A stretch of 64,000 bases of DNA from Arsenophonus sp031446145 (GTDB lineage: Bacteria; Pseudomonadota; Gammaproteobacteria; Enterobacterales; Enterobacteriaceae). The position numbers and the translations under genes were made by a program. Each line of letters starts with the position of its first letter. The stretch's first letter is position 1. The DNA lies in the NCBI GenBank assembly GCA_031446145.1, contig CP132903.1:372001-436000 (forward strand), read 5' to 3'. This document shows positions 1-10,536 of the stretch, one piece after another. The notes beneath the pieces are model-generated. The model worked only from the letters and a program-made list of their open reading frames with translations, ran no database searches and was not told where the DNA came from.

Positions 1-18
1 AAGTAGTGAGAGAAATTG

Positions 19-2433
19 ATGTTAAATATATATGACTCATCAAGTATAAAAGTATTAAAAGGATTAGATGCTGTTCGTAAACGACCAGGTATGTACATTG
101 GGGATACTGAAGATGGTACCGGTCTGCATCACATGGTATTTGAAATTGTTGATAATGCTATTGACGAAGCTCTTGCAGGATATTGCAACAATATTATTGT
201 AACCATATATGCAGATAATTCTATATCTGTTTTAGATAATGGTCGTGGTATCCCTACAGATATTCATGAAGACGAAGGTATTTCTGCTGCAGAAGTTATT
301 ATGACTATTTTACATGCTGGTGGAAAATTTGATGATAATTCTTACAAAGTTTCAGGTGGATTACATGGTGTAGGGATTTCTGTTGTAAATGCTTTATCAG
401 AAAAATTAGAATTGATTATTCATCGTGAAGGAAAAATTTACAAACAAAGATATCAATTAGGTATTCCAGAAGCTCCTTTAAAAATTATCGGAAAAACTGA
501 TAAATTAGGAACTTATATTCGTTTTTGGCCAAGTTTAGAAACATTTAAAACTGTTACTAAATTTGAATATAATATTCTAGCTAAAAGATTACGCGAACTT
601 TCTTTTCTTAATTCTGGTATATCTATTTCTTTAATCGATAAACGCGATAAAAAAGAAGAACATTTTTTTTATGAAGGTGGGATTAAAGCATTTGTTCAAT
701 ACTTAAGTTCTAGCAAAAAAGTCATTCATCCAAATATTTTTTATTTTTCTACTGAAAAAAATGCTATTAATGTAGAAATATCCATGCAATGGAACGATAG
801 TTTTCAAGAACATGTTTATTGTTTTACAAACAATATTCCACAAAAAGATGGTGGAACTCATTTAATCGGTTTTCGTACAGCAATTACACGAACAATAAAT
901 AATTATATAGATAAAGAAGGGTATCAAAAAAAAATAAAAATTAATACTACTGGTGATGATGCACGTGAAGGATTAACTGCAGTTATTTCTCTTAAAGTTC
1001 CTGATCCAAAATTTTCTTCACAAACAAAAGATAAATTGGTGTCTTCTGAAGTAAAAACAATCGTTGAAACATTAATGAGTGAAAAATTAATTGAATATTT
1101 ATTAGAAAATCCCAATGATGCAAAAATTATTATTAATAAAATAATTGATTCCGCTTATGCACGTGAAGCTGCTCGAAAAGCACGTGAAATATCTCGTCGT
1201 AAATATAGCTTTGAAATTACAGGTCTACCAGGAAAATTAGCAGATTGTCAGGAACGAGATCCTGCTTTATCGGAACTTTATTTAGTAGAAGGTGATTCCG
1301 CCGGGGGGTCTGCAAAACAAGGAAGAAATCGAAAAAACCAAGCAATTTTACCTTTAAAAGGTAAAATTCTTAATATAGAAAAAGCTCGTTTTGATAAAAT
1401 ATTATCTTCGCAAGAAGTTATGACTTTAATTACAGCATTGGGATGTGGTATTGGACGAGAAGAATATAATCCAGATAAATTAAGATATCACACAATTATT
1501 ATCATGACTGACGCTGACGTAGATGGTTCTCATATTAGAACGTTATTATTAACATTTTTTTATCGACAGATGCCAGAAATTATTAATAGAGGTTATCTCT
1601 ATATAGCTCAACCACCTTTATATAAGGTAAAAAAGGGAAAAAAAGAACAGTACGTAAAAGATGATGATTCAATGAACAAATATTTAATTTCAATAGCATT
1701 AGAAAATGCTGAAATTCATGTTAATCCTAAACTTCCTGCATTAAAAGGAAAAGAATTAGAAAAAATAATTATCAATTATAATACAACACAAAAAATCATC
1801 GAACGTTTAAAACGTGTTTATCCATGTACTTTGTTAAATCATCTTATTTATCAACCTACATTAGAAGAAAATATTTTAAAAGATCATTTTAAAATAGAAA
1901 ATTGGATAAAAATGTTGTTATCTCGTTTATCAGATCATGAAAAAAATGCTAGTACTTATAATTATTATATTCATAAAAATATTCAAGATCAATTATTTGA
2001 ACCAATACTTATCATTAGAACGCATGGAGTAGATACTGCTTATCATTTAAATATAAATTTCATTAATAGCATCGAATATCGTCATATCAAAAACACTGGT
2101 GACCAAATAAGAGATCTCATTAAAGATGGTGCATATGTTACAAAAGGAGACCGTCGTAAAAAAATTTATACATTTGCGGAAGCATTAAATTGGTTATCTA
2201 AAGAATCACAACGTGGATTAATAGTACAACGTTATAAAGGATTAGGTGAAATGAATCCTGAACAATTGTGGGAAACCACTATGAACCCTAAAACACGTTC
2301 CATGATGCGTGTTACCATTAAAGATCCCATTGCTACTGATCAATTATTAAACACGTTAATGGGGGATGCTGTGGAACCCAGAAAACATTTCATAGAAAAA
2401 AATGCCATGAATGCAGAAAACATAGATATATAA
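19..2433 (+). CDS. gyrB: DNA gyrase subunit B
   Basis: This is the ATPase subunit of DNA gyrase, which introduces negative supercoils together with GyrA. The 804-residue product has the same length as E. coli GyrB. The GHKL ATPase domain is at the N terminus (NAIDEALAG, DNGRGIP, and GGLHGVG near residue 115). The TOPRIM domain carries EGDSAGG and DADVDGSH near residues 425-505. The extra segment inside TOPRIM that is typical of gammaproteobacterial GyrB is present (about residues 550-720), followed by QRYKGLGEMNPEQLWETT. I chose the ATG at 19; a TTG one codon earlier is also open. It reads toward oriC, unlike the atp and mnmG genes, and ends 18 bases from the end of convergent asd. dnaA, dnaN and recF, which precede gyrB in E. 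coli, would lie outside the window if present. Confidence 0.98.
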   Translation: MLNIYDSSSIKVLKGLDAVRKRPGMYIGDTEDGTGLHHMVFEIVDNAIDEALAGYCNNIIVTIYADNSISVLDNGRGIPTDIHEDEGISAAEVIMTILHAGGKFDDNSYKVSGGLHGVGISVVNALSEKLELIIHREGKIYKQRYQLGIPEAPLKIIGKTDKLGTYIRFWPSLETFKTVTKFEYNILAKRLRELSFLNSGISISLIDKRDKKEEHFFYEGGIKAFVQYLSSSKKVIHPNIFYFSTEKNAINVEISMQWNDSFQEHVYCFTNNIPQKDGGTHLIGFRTAITRTINNYIDKEGYQKKIKINTTGDDAREGLTAVISLKVPDPKFSSQTKDKLVSSEVKTIVETLMSEKLIEYLLENPNDAKIIINKIIDSAYAREAARKAREISRRKYSFEITGLPGKLADCQERDPALSELYLVEGDSAGGSAKQGRNRKNQAILPLKGKILNIEKARFDKILSSQEVMTLITALGCGIGREEYNPDKLRYHTIIIMTDADVDGSHIRTLLLTFFYRQMPEIINRGYLYIAQPPLYKVKKGKKEQYVKDDDSMNKYLISIALENAEIHVNPKLPALKGKELEKIIINYNTTQKIIERLKRVYPCTLLNHLIYQPTLEENILKDHFKIENWIKMLLSRLSDHEKNASTYNYYIHKNIQDQLFEPILIIRTHGVDTAYHLNINFINSIEYRHIKNTGDQIRDLIKDGAYVTKGDRRKKIYTFAEALNWLSKESQRGLIVQRYKGLGEMNPEQLWETTMNPKTRSMMRVTIKDPIATDQLLNTLMGDAVEPRKHFIEKNAMNAENIDI

Positions 2434-2451
2434 TTAAAAAGAATCATTAAT

Positions 2452-3570
2452 TTAATCAATTTCACATAAAATCTTTAACATGCGGTGTAAAGGTTCTGCT
2501 GCCCCCCATAATAATTGATCGGCAATTGTAAAAGCAGATAAATATTTTAAACCAATGTTTAATTTTCGAATTCGTCCAACAAGAATATTTAATGTTCCTG
2601 TAACCGCAATAGGTGTTAATTTTTCAATTGTTAATTCTCTATCATTAGGAATAATTCGCACCCAGGGGTTATGAGCTAATAATATTTTTTGGATATCGTT
2701 AAGAGAGACATTTTTTTTTAATTTAATAGTAAAAGCTTGACTATGACAACGTAATGTACCAATACGGACACATATACCATCAACAGGAATAAAATGAGAA
2801 CTACGATTATTTAAAATTTTATTGGTTTCTGCTTGACCTTTCCATTCTTCACGACTTTGTCCATTTGATAATTGTCTATCTATCCAAGGTATTAAATTAG
2901 CAACCAATGACTGATCAAAAAATTGATTATTTATTTTCATATTACGTATAAATGTTGTAGCTTTTTTTTCAATTTCTAAAATGGATTTAGCAGGATTTTT
3001 TAATTCATCAGAAATATGTGAATATAGTGCACCCATATGTAATAATAATGTTTGAATATTTCTTGCGCCTGCACCAGATACTGCTTGATATGTTGCTACT
3101 GAAATCCATTCAATTAATTTTTCTTGAAATAATCCACCTAAAGCCATCAACATCAAACTAACAGTACAATTGGCACCAATAAATGTTTTTATACCTTTAT
3201 TTAAACTGATATCAATATATGGACGATTAACTGGATCAAGTATAATAAGACTATTTTTTTGCATTCTTAACAGAGATGCAGCATCTACCCAATAACCCGA
3301 CCATCCAATTTTTTGTAGTTTAGAATAAATTTTGTTTGTATAATTATTTCCTTGACAAGTGATAATTATATCTAATGCTTTTAATATATTAATATCAAAT
3401 GCATTTTGTAATATTTTTTCATTCTGTCCATAATTTGGTGCATCTTGACCATATTGAGAAGTAGAAAAAAAAACAAACGATATATTATGAAAAATATGTT
3501 CTTTCATAATTCGTTCTAAAAGAACAGAACCCACCATACCGCGCCATCCAATTAAGCCTACATATTTCAT
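2452..3570 (-). CDS. asd: aspartate-semialdehyde dehydrogenase
   Basis: The enzyme reduces aspartyl phosphate to aspartate semialdehyde with NADPH, the branch point for lysine, threonine, methionine and diaminopimelate. The 372-residue protein resembles E. coli Asd (367) throughout. The nucleotide-binding N terminus is GLIGWRGMVGS. The catalytic cysteine sits in GANCTVSLM near residue 135, and NGQSREEWKGQAETNKI and the CHSQAFTIKL segment are conserved. In an endosymbiont this gene may serve cell-wall diaminopimelate, essential amino acid supply to the host, or both; the window does not decide. It converges on gyrB with an 18-base gap and has a 162-base A-rich gap upstream toward digH. Confidence 0.97.
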   Translation of the reverse strand: MKYVGLIGWRGMVGSVLLERIMKEHIFHNISFVFFSTSQYGQDAPNYGQNEKILQNAFDINILKALDIIITCQGNNYTNKIYSKLQKIGWSGYWVDAASLLRMQKNSLIILDPVNRPYIDISLNKGIKTFIGANCTVSLMLMALGGLFQEKLIEWISVATYQAVSGAGARNIQTLLLHMGALYSHISDELKNPAKSILEIEKKATTFIRNMKINNQFFDQSLVANLIPWIDRQLSNGQSREEWKGQAETNKILNNRSSHFIPVDGICVRIGTLRCHSQAFTIKLKKNVSLNDIQKILLAHNPWVRIIPNDRELTIEKLTPIAVTGTLNILVGRIRKLNIGLKYLSAFTIADQLLWGAAEPLHRMLKILCEID

Positions 3571-3732
3571 ACTTATTATTTCTCATTTCAAAAAAAATTA
3601 TTAAAAAAATCAAAAAAAAATAAAATATAAAAATTTAAAATGCTTTTTATATTTTATTGAAAAAATATTATTTAGGCTATAAAATGTAATTTTTTTAGTA
3701 TAAAAAATTTTTGATCAAAAAAAATAAAACAA

Positions 3733-5021
3733 TCAATACAAACGATTCCATTTAGATTTTATATAATTTACTGCATTTTTAGTTTTGTAATCTTGCAAAA
3801 AAGATTCTCGAAATAAGATTATTCCTTTAATTTCAGGTAAAGAATCATTAAAATCAAATTGTTTTTTTAATTCAAAAACACCTCCATCTATAATCCAATC
3901 TGGTTCAGTATTAGATTTTATACCAGCTTTATATAATGCAATCCCAATATACAACTTAGTATTATTTGTTTTAACAATATCAATCCACCATTTTACGATA
4001 ACATCGTATTTTGCTATCTCACGAGAAAAAGACCAATATATTTGTGGAGCAATATAATCTAATAAACCTTCTTCTACCCATAATTTAGTATCAGCATAAG
4101 CTTTATCATAACTAGATCCACAAGATTGTGTTTTAGAACCTCTAGGGTCATCTACAAAGTTTCTCCAAACAGCATCAGGACTGATACCAAATTCAATGTT
4201 TGGTTTTAAAAAATTAATTATAGAAGATACCTTTCTGATTAATAACAAAGTATTATTTCTTCTCCAATTTCCTTTATCTAGAAAATTTTTTCCATATTTT
4301 TTATATGTTAAATCATCATTTAATTTCGATGAAGATATTTCATTATAAAAATAATCATCAAATTGTATTCCGTCTATATTGTAATTCTTAATTAATTCAA
4401 CCACAATAGTGGTAATCCAATTACGCACTTCAGGTAATCCTGGATCAAGTACAAAACGATTATAAGCAATTCTTATCCAATCTTGATGTAAAACATAAAT
4501 GCTTGGAAGTGGCAAAAAAATTGTTTGTTTTAAAGCAGTAATAGTTTTCGGATATATATCCATTGAAACACGATATGGATTTAACCAAGCATGTATTTTT
4601 AAATTTCTTTTATGAGCTTCTTCGATAATAAATGCTAATGGATCATAACCTGGATCTTTACCTATTATACCAGTTAGTACTGAAGACCACGGGAGAATAT
4701 TAGAACGATAAAGTGCTGTACCATCTGGTTTTACTTGAAAAAAATTGTATTAATTCCTATTTTTACTAAATTATCAAGTTTATCAATCAATGTTTTTTTT
4801 TGTGCTTTAATTCTTAAAGTGTCTGAATTAATATTAACTGATGCAATAGAAGGCCAATCAAGACTGGAAACAGTAGCTATCCATATGCCTCTTACTGGCA
4901 TATTTTGCTTAATATTTTTTTTCTTTTCATCTATTATATTTTTTGTACTGCAACCAGTCATAAAAAATAAAAAAAAATATGAAATAAGAACCATATGTAT
5001 TTTTTTAAAATGTAATAACAT
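3733..5021 (-). pseudogene. digH: DigH/YddW-like glycosyl hydrolase lipoprotein, frameshifted
   Basis: Two open frames together encode a glycosyl-hydrolase-like family 10 lipoprotein (DUF187/GHL10). E. coli DigH (YddW) cleaves peptide-free peptidoglycan at the divisome. The N-terminal frame (5021 down to 4731, 96 residues) starts with a lipoprotein signal whose lipobox is MTGC and continues VRGIWIATVSSLDWPS. It ends at a stop just after a run of seven T on the coding strand (4738-4744). The other frame then continues with VKPDGTALYRSNILPWSS and HAWLNPYRVSM and runs to 3733, including DGIQFDDYFY and GISPDAVWRN. One extra T would restore a product of about 429 residues, close to E. coli (439). 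It may be a recent pseudogene, a sequencing error, or rescued by slippage. The frameshift is clear; the functional state is not. Confidence 0.85.
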
Positions 5022-5191
5022 TTTAGATTCCTTATAGTTAATGAATAATTATGTAAATAATAATTTTATTAAAATTAACAAACAAAATCTTAAAAGGATA
5101 GATAACACAAACAAATTTTTTAAAAAAAATATAATAATCAAATATTATAAAATAATTTTCTGATAATTTTTATAAATGAAAATATTATTTT

Positions 5192-7021
5192 TTACTCAAC
5201 TGTTACTGATTTAGCTAAATTTCTGGGCTGATCAACATCAGTCCCTTTAATCAAGGCAACATAATAAGATAATAATTGAAGAGGGACCACATAAAAAATT
5301 GGCGCAATTAATTCTTCGACATGAGGCAATGGAATAATTTTCATATTTTTGCTATTAACAAAACCAGCATTTTTATCAGCAAAAACATATAACAAACCTC
5401 CTCTAGCACGAACTTCTTCAATGTTTGATTTTAATTTTTCTAGTAGTTCATTATTTGGAGCAATAATGATAACTGGCATATCTGCATCAATCAATGCCAA
5501 TGGTCCATGTTTTAATTCACCAGCAGCATATGCTTCTGCATGGATATAAGAAATTTCTTTTAATTTTAATGCTCCTTCAACAGCTATTGGAAATTGATCA
5601 CCTCTTCCTAGAAAAAGAGAATGATGTTTATCAGAAAAATCTTCAGCTAAAATTTCAATCATTTTCTCTTTTAAAAACATACTATTAATACGGGCAGGCA
5701 AGACCTGTAATGCTTTTATTATGTTCTTTTCAAGAAAAACATTTTTGTCTTTTAAACGGATCATATATGCAACTAATAATAACAAAATAGTTAATTGAGT
5801 AGTAAAAGTTTTAGTCGATGCTACACCAATTTCTATACCAGCTTTTGTCATTAATGCAATGTCTGATTCACGTACCAAAGAAGATCCGGAAACATTACAT
5901 ATAGATAAAGATATTAAATAACCCAGTGTTTTTGATAAACGTAATGCAGCTAATGTATCTGCTGTTTCACCTGATTGGGAAATAGTAATTAACAAACTAT
6001 TTTTTCGGCGTGCTGGTTTTCTATAACGAAATTCCGAAGCGATTTCTACATCACATGGTATACCTAATAAAGATTCAAACCAATAATGAGCAACCATTCC
6101 AGCATTATATGAAGTACCACAAGCAACAATTTGAATATGTTCTACTTGAGTTAAAATATTTTTTTCTATTTTATCTAATTCGCTAAAGAAAACATTGTTA
6201 TTATTAACACGTCCTTCTAAAGTATTTTTTATTGCTAATGGTTGTTCATATATTTCTTTTTGCATATAATGTCTATAAATACCTTTTTCAGTAGTGTCAA
6301 ATTCAATATTAGATTCTATTGTTTTTCTTTGAACTTGAAGCCCTTTTTTATTAAAAATATTAACTGTTCTACGAGTAATTTCAACAACATCACCTTCTTC
6401 TAAGTAAATAAAACGACGAGTAACTGGTAACAAGGCTAATTGGTCAGATGCTAAAAAATTTTCACCAACACCTAAACCTATAATTAAAGGACTACCACAT
6501 CGTACAGCTACCAACATTCCAGGAATATGACTGTTCATCACAACTATAGCATATGTACCTTTTAATTGTTTTGTAACACGCTGAATTACTTTACAAAATT
6601 TTCCTCCATTTTGTAATTCTAAATGTATTAAATGAGCAATTACTTCAGTGTCAGTTTGTGAAGTAAAAACATATTTTTTTATTTTGAGCTTTTTTCTAAG
6701 TTCTTGATGATTTTCAATAATACCATTATGCACAATAGCAATATGTTCAGAAATATGAGGATGAGCATTTTTTTTGCTGGGTTTTCCATGAGTAGCCCAA
6801 CGGGTATGTGCAATACCAGTGCCACCAACTAGAAAACATTGTTTTAATTTTTTAGCTAAACTTTGAACTTTTCCCAATTCACGTAACCTTTTTAGATTAG
6901 TTTTATTATCAACAACAGCTAAACCTGCAGAGTCATAACCTCTATATTCTAATCTACGAAGTCCCTCAATAAGAATTTCAGCTATATCACGTTGTGCTAC
7001 TGCACCTACAATTCCACACAT
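5192..7021 (-). CDS. glmS: glutamine-fructose-6-phosphate aminotransferase (isomerizing)
   Basis: GlmS makes glucosamine-6-phosphate from fructose-6-phosphate and glutamine, the first committed step toward UDP-GlcNAc for peptidoglycan and lipopolysaccharide. The 609 residues equal the E. coli length. Cys2 of the mature glutaminase (MCGIVGAVAQRD) is present, with HTRWATHGKP and NGIIENH nearby. Two SIS domains follow (SQSGETADT and EGALKLKEISYIHAEAY), ending in DQPRNLAKSVTVE. It lies 76 bases after glmU in the same direction, as in the E. coli glmUS operon. I saw no glmS-ribozyme-like element upstream, as expected for an enterobacterial type gene. Confidence 0.98.
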   Translation of the reverse strand: MCGIVGAVAQRDIAEILIEGLRRLEYRGYDSAGLAVVDNKTNLKRLRELGKVQSLAKKLKQCFLVGGTGIAHTRWATHGKPSKKNAHPHISEHIAIVHNGIIENHQELRKKLKIKKYVFTSQTDTEVIAHLIHLELQNGGKFCKVIQRVTKQLKGTYAIVVMNSHIPGMLVAVRCGSPLIIGLGVGENFLASDQLALLPVTRRFIYLEEGDVVEITRRTVNIFNKKGLQVQRKTIESNIEFDTTEKGIYRHYMQKEIYEQPLAIKNTLEGRVNNNNVFFSELDKIEKNILTQVEHIQIVACGTSYNAGMVAHYWFESLLGIPCDVEIASEFRYRKPARRKNSLLITISQSGETADTLAALRLSKTLGYLISLSICNVSGSSLVRESDIALMTKAGIEIGVASTKTFTTQLTILLLLVAYMIRLKDKNVFLEKNIIKALQVLPARINSMFLKEKMIEILAEDFSDKHHSLFLGRGDQFPIAVEGALKLKEISYIHAEAYAAGELKHGPLALIDADMPVIIIAPNNELLEKLKSNIEEVRARGGLLYVFADKNAGFVNSKNMKIIPLPHVEELIAPIFYVVPLQLLSYYVALIKGTDVDQPRNLAKSVTVE

Positions 7022-7097
7022 AAATTTTATATTCCAAAAAATATAGTGTTATGTTATTATATTTTTACAAAATAATATAATTTATTATATTTAATAT

Positions 7098-8486
7098 TTA
7101 TTTTATAACTTTATTGATGTTTTTTTTTACTGGACGTTTCCAATTACGAATATGTCTCTGCTTTACACGACTAATAACAAGTTCATTTTCTTTAACATCA
7201 TTAGTTAGTGTAGTGCCGGCACCAATAGTTGCTCCTTTTCCAATTGAAATAGGTGCAATTAATTGGCTGTCTGAACCAAGAAAAACATCATCATGAATAA
7301 TTGTTTGAGATTTATTAACACCATCATAATTACAAGTGATTATTCCTGCACCAATATTAACATTATTACCAATCTTTGTATCACCTAAATAACTTAAATG
7401 ACCAGCTTTAGAAGCTACACCAAAAACTGAATTTTTAACTTCTACAAAATTACCAATGTGTACTTTATTAGCAAGTTTAGTTTTGGGACGTAAACGAGCA
7501 AAAGGGCCAACGATACAATCCATAGACAGCTCTGATTCTTCTATAAAAGAATAAGGATTAATGATTGAATTATCGTGAATAATGCAATTTTTTAATATGC
7601 ATCCAGTATGGATATAAACATTATTACCTAATGTGACATTTCCTTCAATGATAACATTAGTATCAATAATTACATTACGTCCATGTTTTAATGTACCTCG
7701 TATATCAAAACGAATAGGATCAATAATTAGAACCCCATTTAATAATAATTTTTCTGCTTGTTCTTTCTGATATATGCGTTCAAGAGCTGCGAGTTCTAAA
7801 CAATTATTAACTCCTTTTATTTCACTAAATTTTGTAGGATGAACAACATTAATTTTGCAATTTTCTTGATAAGCTAATGAAATGACATCAGTAATATAAT
7901 ATTCATTTTGAGCATTATTTTTGTTAATTTTTTTTAACCATCGTTTTAAATCACCACCATTAGCAACTAATATACCACTATTAATTTCTTTAATTGCTGA
8001 TTGATGACGAGTCGCATCTTTTTGTTCTACAATTCCAATTACTTTGCCTTTTTGACGAATAATGCGTCCATAACCTTTTGGTTCATCTACTACTGCAGTC
8101 AACAAACCAATTCCTCCATGAATTTTAGATTTTATTAATTTTTTAAGTGTTTCTTTTTTTATAAGTGGAGAATCACCATAAAGCATTAAAATATCTTCAT
8201 TATCTGAAAAATAAGAAGATGCTTTTTGCATTGCATGTCCTGTGCCCAATTGTTCTTTTTGTAATATCCAATGAATTGGTTGATTAACCAAGGCTAATTT
8301 AAGTAAATCAGCACCATAACCATAAACAACATAAATATTAGATGCACCAAGTGATATTGATGTATCAATAACATATTGGATCATCGGTTTACCTGCCAAA
8401 AGATGTAAAACTTTTGGCAAATCAGAATACATTCGAGTACCTTTACCAGCAGCAAGGATCACAACACTTATTTGCTTTATAGACAT
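7098..8486 (-). CDS. glmU: bifunctional UDP-N-acetylglucosamine pyrophosphorylase / glucosamine-1-phosphate acetyltransferase
   Basis: GlmU acetylates glucosamine-1-phosphate and then uridylylates it to give UDP-GlcNAc. The 462-residue protein (E. coli 456) has the N-terminal nucleotidyltransferase signature LAAGKGTRMYSDLPKVLH, then EQLGTGHA and YGDSPLI. The C-terminal half is a left-handed beta helix of hexapeptide repeats (about residues 250-440) with the acetyltransferase motifs NFVEVKNS and HLSYLGD and the NYDGVNK segment. It sits between atpC and glmS exactly as in E. coli. Together with glmS and murB it shows that cell-wall precursor synthesis is retained. Confidence 0.97.
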   Translation of the reverse strand: MSIKQISVVILAAGKGTRMYSDLPKVLHLLAGKPMIQYVIDTSISLGASNIYVVYGYGADLLKLALVNQPIHWILQKEQLGTGHAMQKASSYFSDNEDILMLYGDSPLIKKETLKKLIKSKIHGGIGLLTAVVDEPKGYGRIIRQKGKVIGIVEQKDATRHQSAIKEINSGILVANGGDLKRWLKKINKNNAQNEYYITDVISLAYQENCKINVVHPTKFSEIKGVNNCLELAALERIYQKEQAEKLLLNGVLIIDPIRFDIRGTLKHGRNVIIDTNVIIEGNVTLGNNVYIHTGCILKNCIIHDNSIINPYSFIEESELSMDCIVGPFARLRPKTKLANKVHIGNFVEVKNSVFGVASKAGHLSYLGDTKIGNNVNIGAGIITCNYDGVNKSQTIIHDDVFLGSDSQLIAPISIGKGATIGAGTTLTNDVKENELVISRVKQRHIRNWKRPVKKNINKVIK

Positions 8487-8653
8487 AAAAAATCTAGTAA
8501 TTCCATGAGTTAATGTAGGATTATTTATTAATATATATTTCTAAATAAAAACTTTCTATTTTATGCTAAAAAAAAAGAGCGAAACAAAAAAACACTGTCT
8601 CACTCCCTGTATATTTAATTTTAATATTTTTTGTAACGTATTTCTAAAATGTT

Positions 8654-9091
8654 TTAAACAATCATGTTCTTATTTACATTTTCAATAATTTGAAATTTTT
8701 CAATAGCTTTTTTAAATTCTAATAATGCCTGTTTTTTATTTATATTATTATTTAGTGATAAAATGTATTTTTCCGCTTTACATTTAAAAGTTGATAATTT
8801 AGTTTTATTTAAATTGTGATCAAAATCTTTGGCATATATTGCTATTTCAGCTAATATCATTACATTGTTTTTTTGTATTTCTAAAATTCCAGAAGAAACA
8901 TAAATAACTTTTTTTTCACATTGTTTTGTAATAAATAAAAAACAAGGTTTAATTAAAGTTAAAAGAGAAATATGTTGAGGATAAATACCTAATTCTCCTT
9001 CAATACCTGTAATTTTAACTTTTTCAACAAAATCATCAAATATTTTTTTTTCTGGACTGACAACAATAAGATGATATGTTTTTGTGAACAT
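8654..9091 (-). CDS. atpC: F1 ATP synthase subunit epsilon
   Basis: The epsilon subunit sits on the central stalk of F1 and restrains ATP hydrolysis. The 145-residue product (E. coli 139) starts with YHLIVVSPEKKIF and carries GIEGELGIYPQHISLLTLIKP, the family's beta-sandwich domain. The C-terminal helical half is lysine-rich and more diverged than in E. coli. It is the last gene of the atp operon, 12 bases after atpD. About 167 bases without an obvious strong terminator separate it from glmU. Confidence 0.95.
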   Translation of the reverse strand: MFTKTYHLIVVSPEKKIFDDFVEKVKITGIEGELGIYPQHISLLTLIKPCFLFITKQCEKKVIYVSSGILEIQKNNVMILAEIAIYAKDFDHNLNKTKLSTFKCKAEKYILSLNNNINKKQALLEFKKAIEKFQIIENVNKNMIV

Positions 9092-9103
9092 TGTAAAACT
9101 TTC

Positions 9104-10501
9104 CTAAGTATTAGAATGTGATATTTTTTTAGCTTTTTCAACAGCTTCTTCTATAGTACCTACCATGTAAAATGTTTGTTCAGATAAATCATCATATTCA
9201 CCATTTAAAATTCTTTTAAAACCATTGATAGTGTCTTTTAATGATACAAATTTTCCGCTTGAACCAGTAAAAACTTCAGCTACAAAAAATGGTTGTGATA
9301 AAAAACGTTGTATTTTTCTGGCTCTAGAAACAATTAATTTATCTTCTTCTGATAATTCATCCATACCTAAAATAGCAATAATATCTCTTAATTCTTGATA
9401 ACGTTGCAAAATAGATTGCACACCACGTGCTACCTCATAATGTTCTTCTCCAACAGTAATTGGATCAAGATGACGACTGGTTGAATTTAATGGATCTACA
9501 GCAGGATAAATTCCTAATGATGCAATTTGACGACTTAATACAACTGTTGCATCTAAATGTGAAAAAGTTGTTGCTGGCGATGGATCAGTTAAATCATCTG
9601 CAGGAACATATACTGCTTGAACAGAAGTTATAGAACCATTTTTAGTAGACGTAATTCTTTCTTGAAATAAACCCATTTCTTCAGCTAAAGTAGGTTGATA
9701 TCCTACTGCTGATGGCATACGACCTAATAGAGCCGATACCTCTGTTCCTGCTAATGTATAGCGATAAATATTATCAATAAATAATAATACATCTCGACCT
9801 TCATCGCGAAATTTCTCTGCAAGAGTTAATCCTGTTAAAGCAACACGTAACCGATTACCAGCTGGTTCATTCATTTGTCCATATACAAGAGATACCTTGT
9901 TTAGTACATTTGGATCTTTCATCTCACAATAAAAATCGTTACCTTCACGAGTACGTTCTCCAACACCTGCAAAAACAGAATAACCAGAATGTTTAATTGC
10001 AATATTACGAATAAGTTCCATCATATTTACTGTTTTTCCAACACCGGCACCACCAAATAATCCTATCTTATTTCCTTTGGCAAATGGACAAATAAGATCC
10101 ATTACTTTGATTCCTGTTTCAAGTAATTCAGTTGAATGAGATAAATTTTCATAATTAACAGGCAATCGATGAATGTTCCAATATTCTTTTGCAATAATCT
10201 TTCCTTTCATATCTATAGGATCACCTAACACATTCATTATACGACCTAATGTAGCTTTACCGACAGGTACTTGAATTGGGTGTTTTAAATTAATGACAGG
10301 TAAACCACGTTTTAAACCATCAGAACTTCCCATAGCAATACAGCGAACAACACCACCACCTAAGTGTTGTTGCACTTCTAAAATCAATTTCTCCTTACCG
10401 TTTACAATTTTGAGCATATAATAGATTTTTGGTACACAATCTTGAGGAAATTCAACATCTACTATGGCACCAATTATTTGAATAATTTTTCCAGTATTCA
10501 T
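9104..10501 (-). CDS. atpD: F1 ATP synthase subunit beta
   Basis: The beta subunit carries the catalytic nucleotide sites of F1. At 465 residues it is close to E. coli (460). The Walker A loop is GGAGVGKT near residue 150. GERTREGNDFY, the Walker B region LLFIDNIYRYTLAG, and the ALLGRMPSAVGYQPTLAEEMG segment are all intact, as is the DELSEEDK stretch near the C terminus. E. coli has FRFT where this protein has YRYT, a mild change. It lies in the conserved order atpA-atpG-atpD-atpC. Confidence 0.98.
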   Translation of the reverse strand: MNTGKIIQIIGAIVDVEFPQDCVPKIYYMLKIVNGKEKLILEVQQHLGGGVVRCIAMGSSDGLKRGLPVINLKHPIQVPVGKATLGRIMNVLGDPIDMKGKIIAKEYWNIHRLPVNYENLSHSTELLETGIKVMDLICPFAKGNKIGLFGGAGVGKTVNMMELIRNIAIKHSGYSVFAGVGERTREGNDFYCEMKDPNVLNKVSLVYGQMNEPAGNRLRVALTGLTLAEKFRDEGRDVLLFIDNIYRYTLAGTEVSALLGRMPSAVGYQPTLAEEMGLFQERITSTKNGSITSVQAVYVPADDLTDPSPATTFSHLDATVVLSRQIASLGIYPAVDPLNSTSRHLDPITVGEEHYEVARGVQSILQRYQELRDIIAILGMDELSEEDKLIVSRARKIQRFLSQPFFVAEVFTGSSGKFVSLKDTINGFKRILNGEYDDLSEQTFYMVGTIEEAVEKAKKISHSNT

Positions 10502-10536
10502 CCGAAATTCTCTTTATATGAATGTCTAAATATTTG

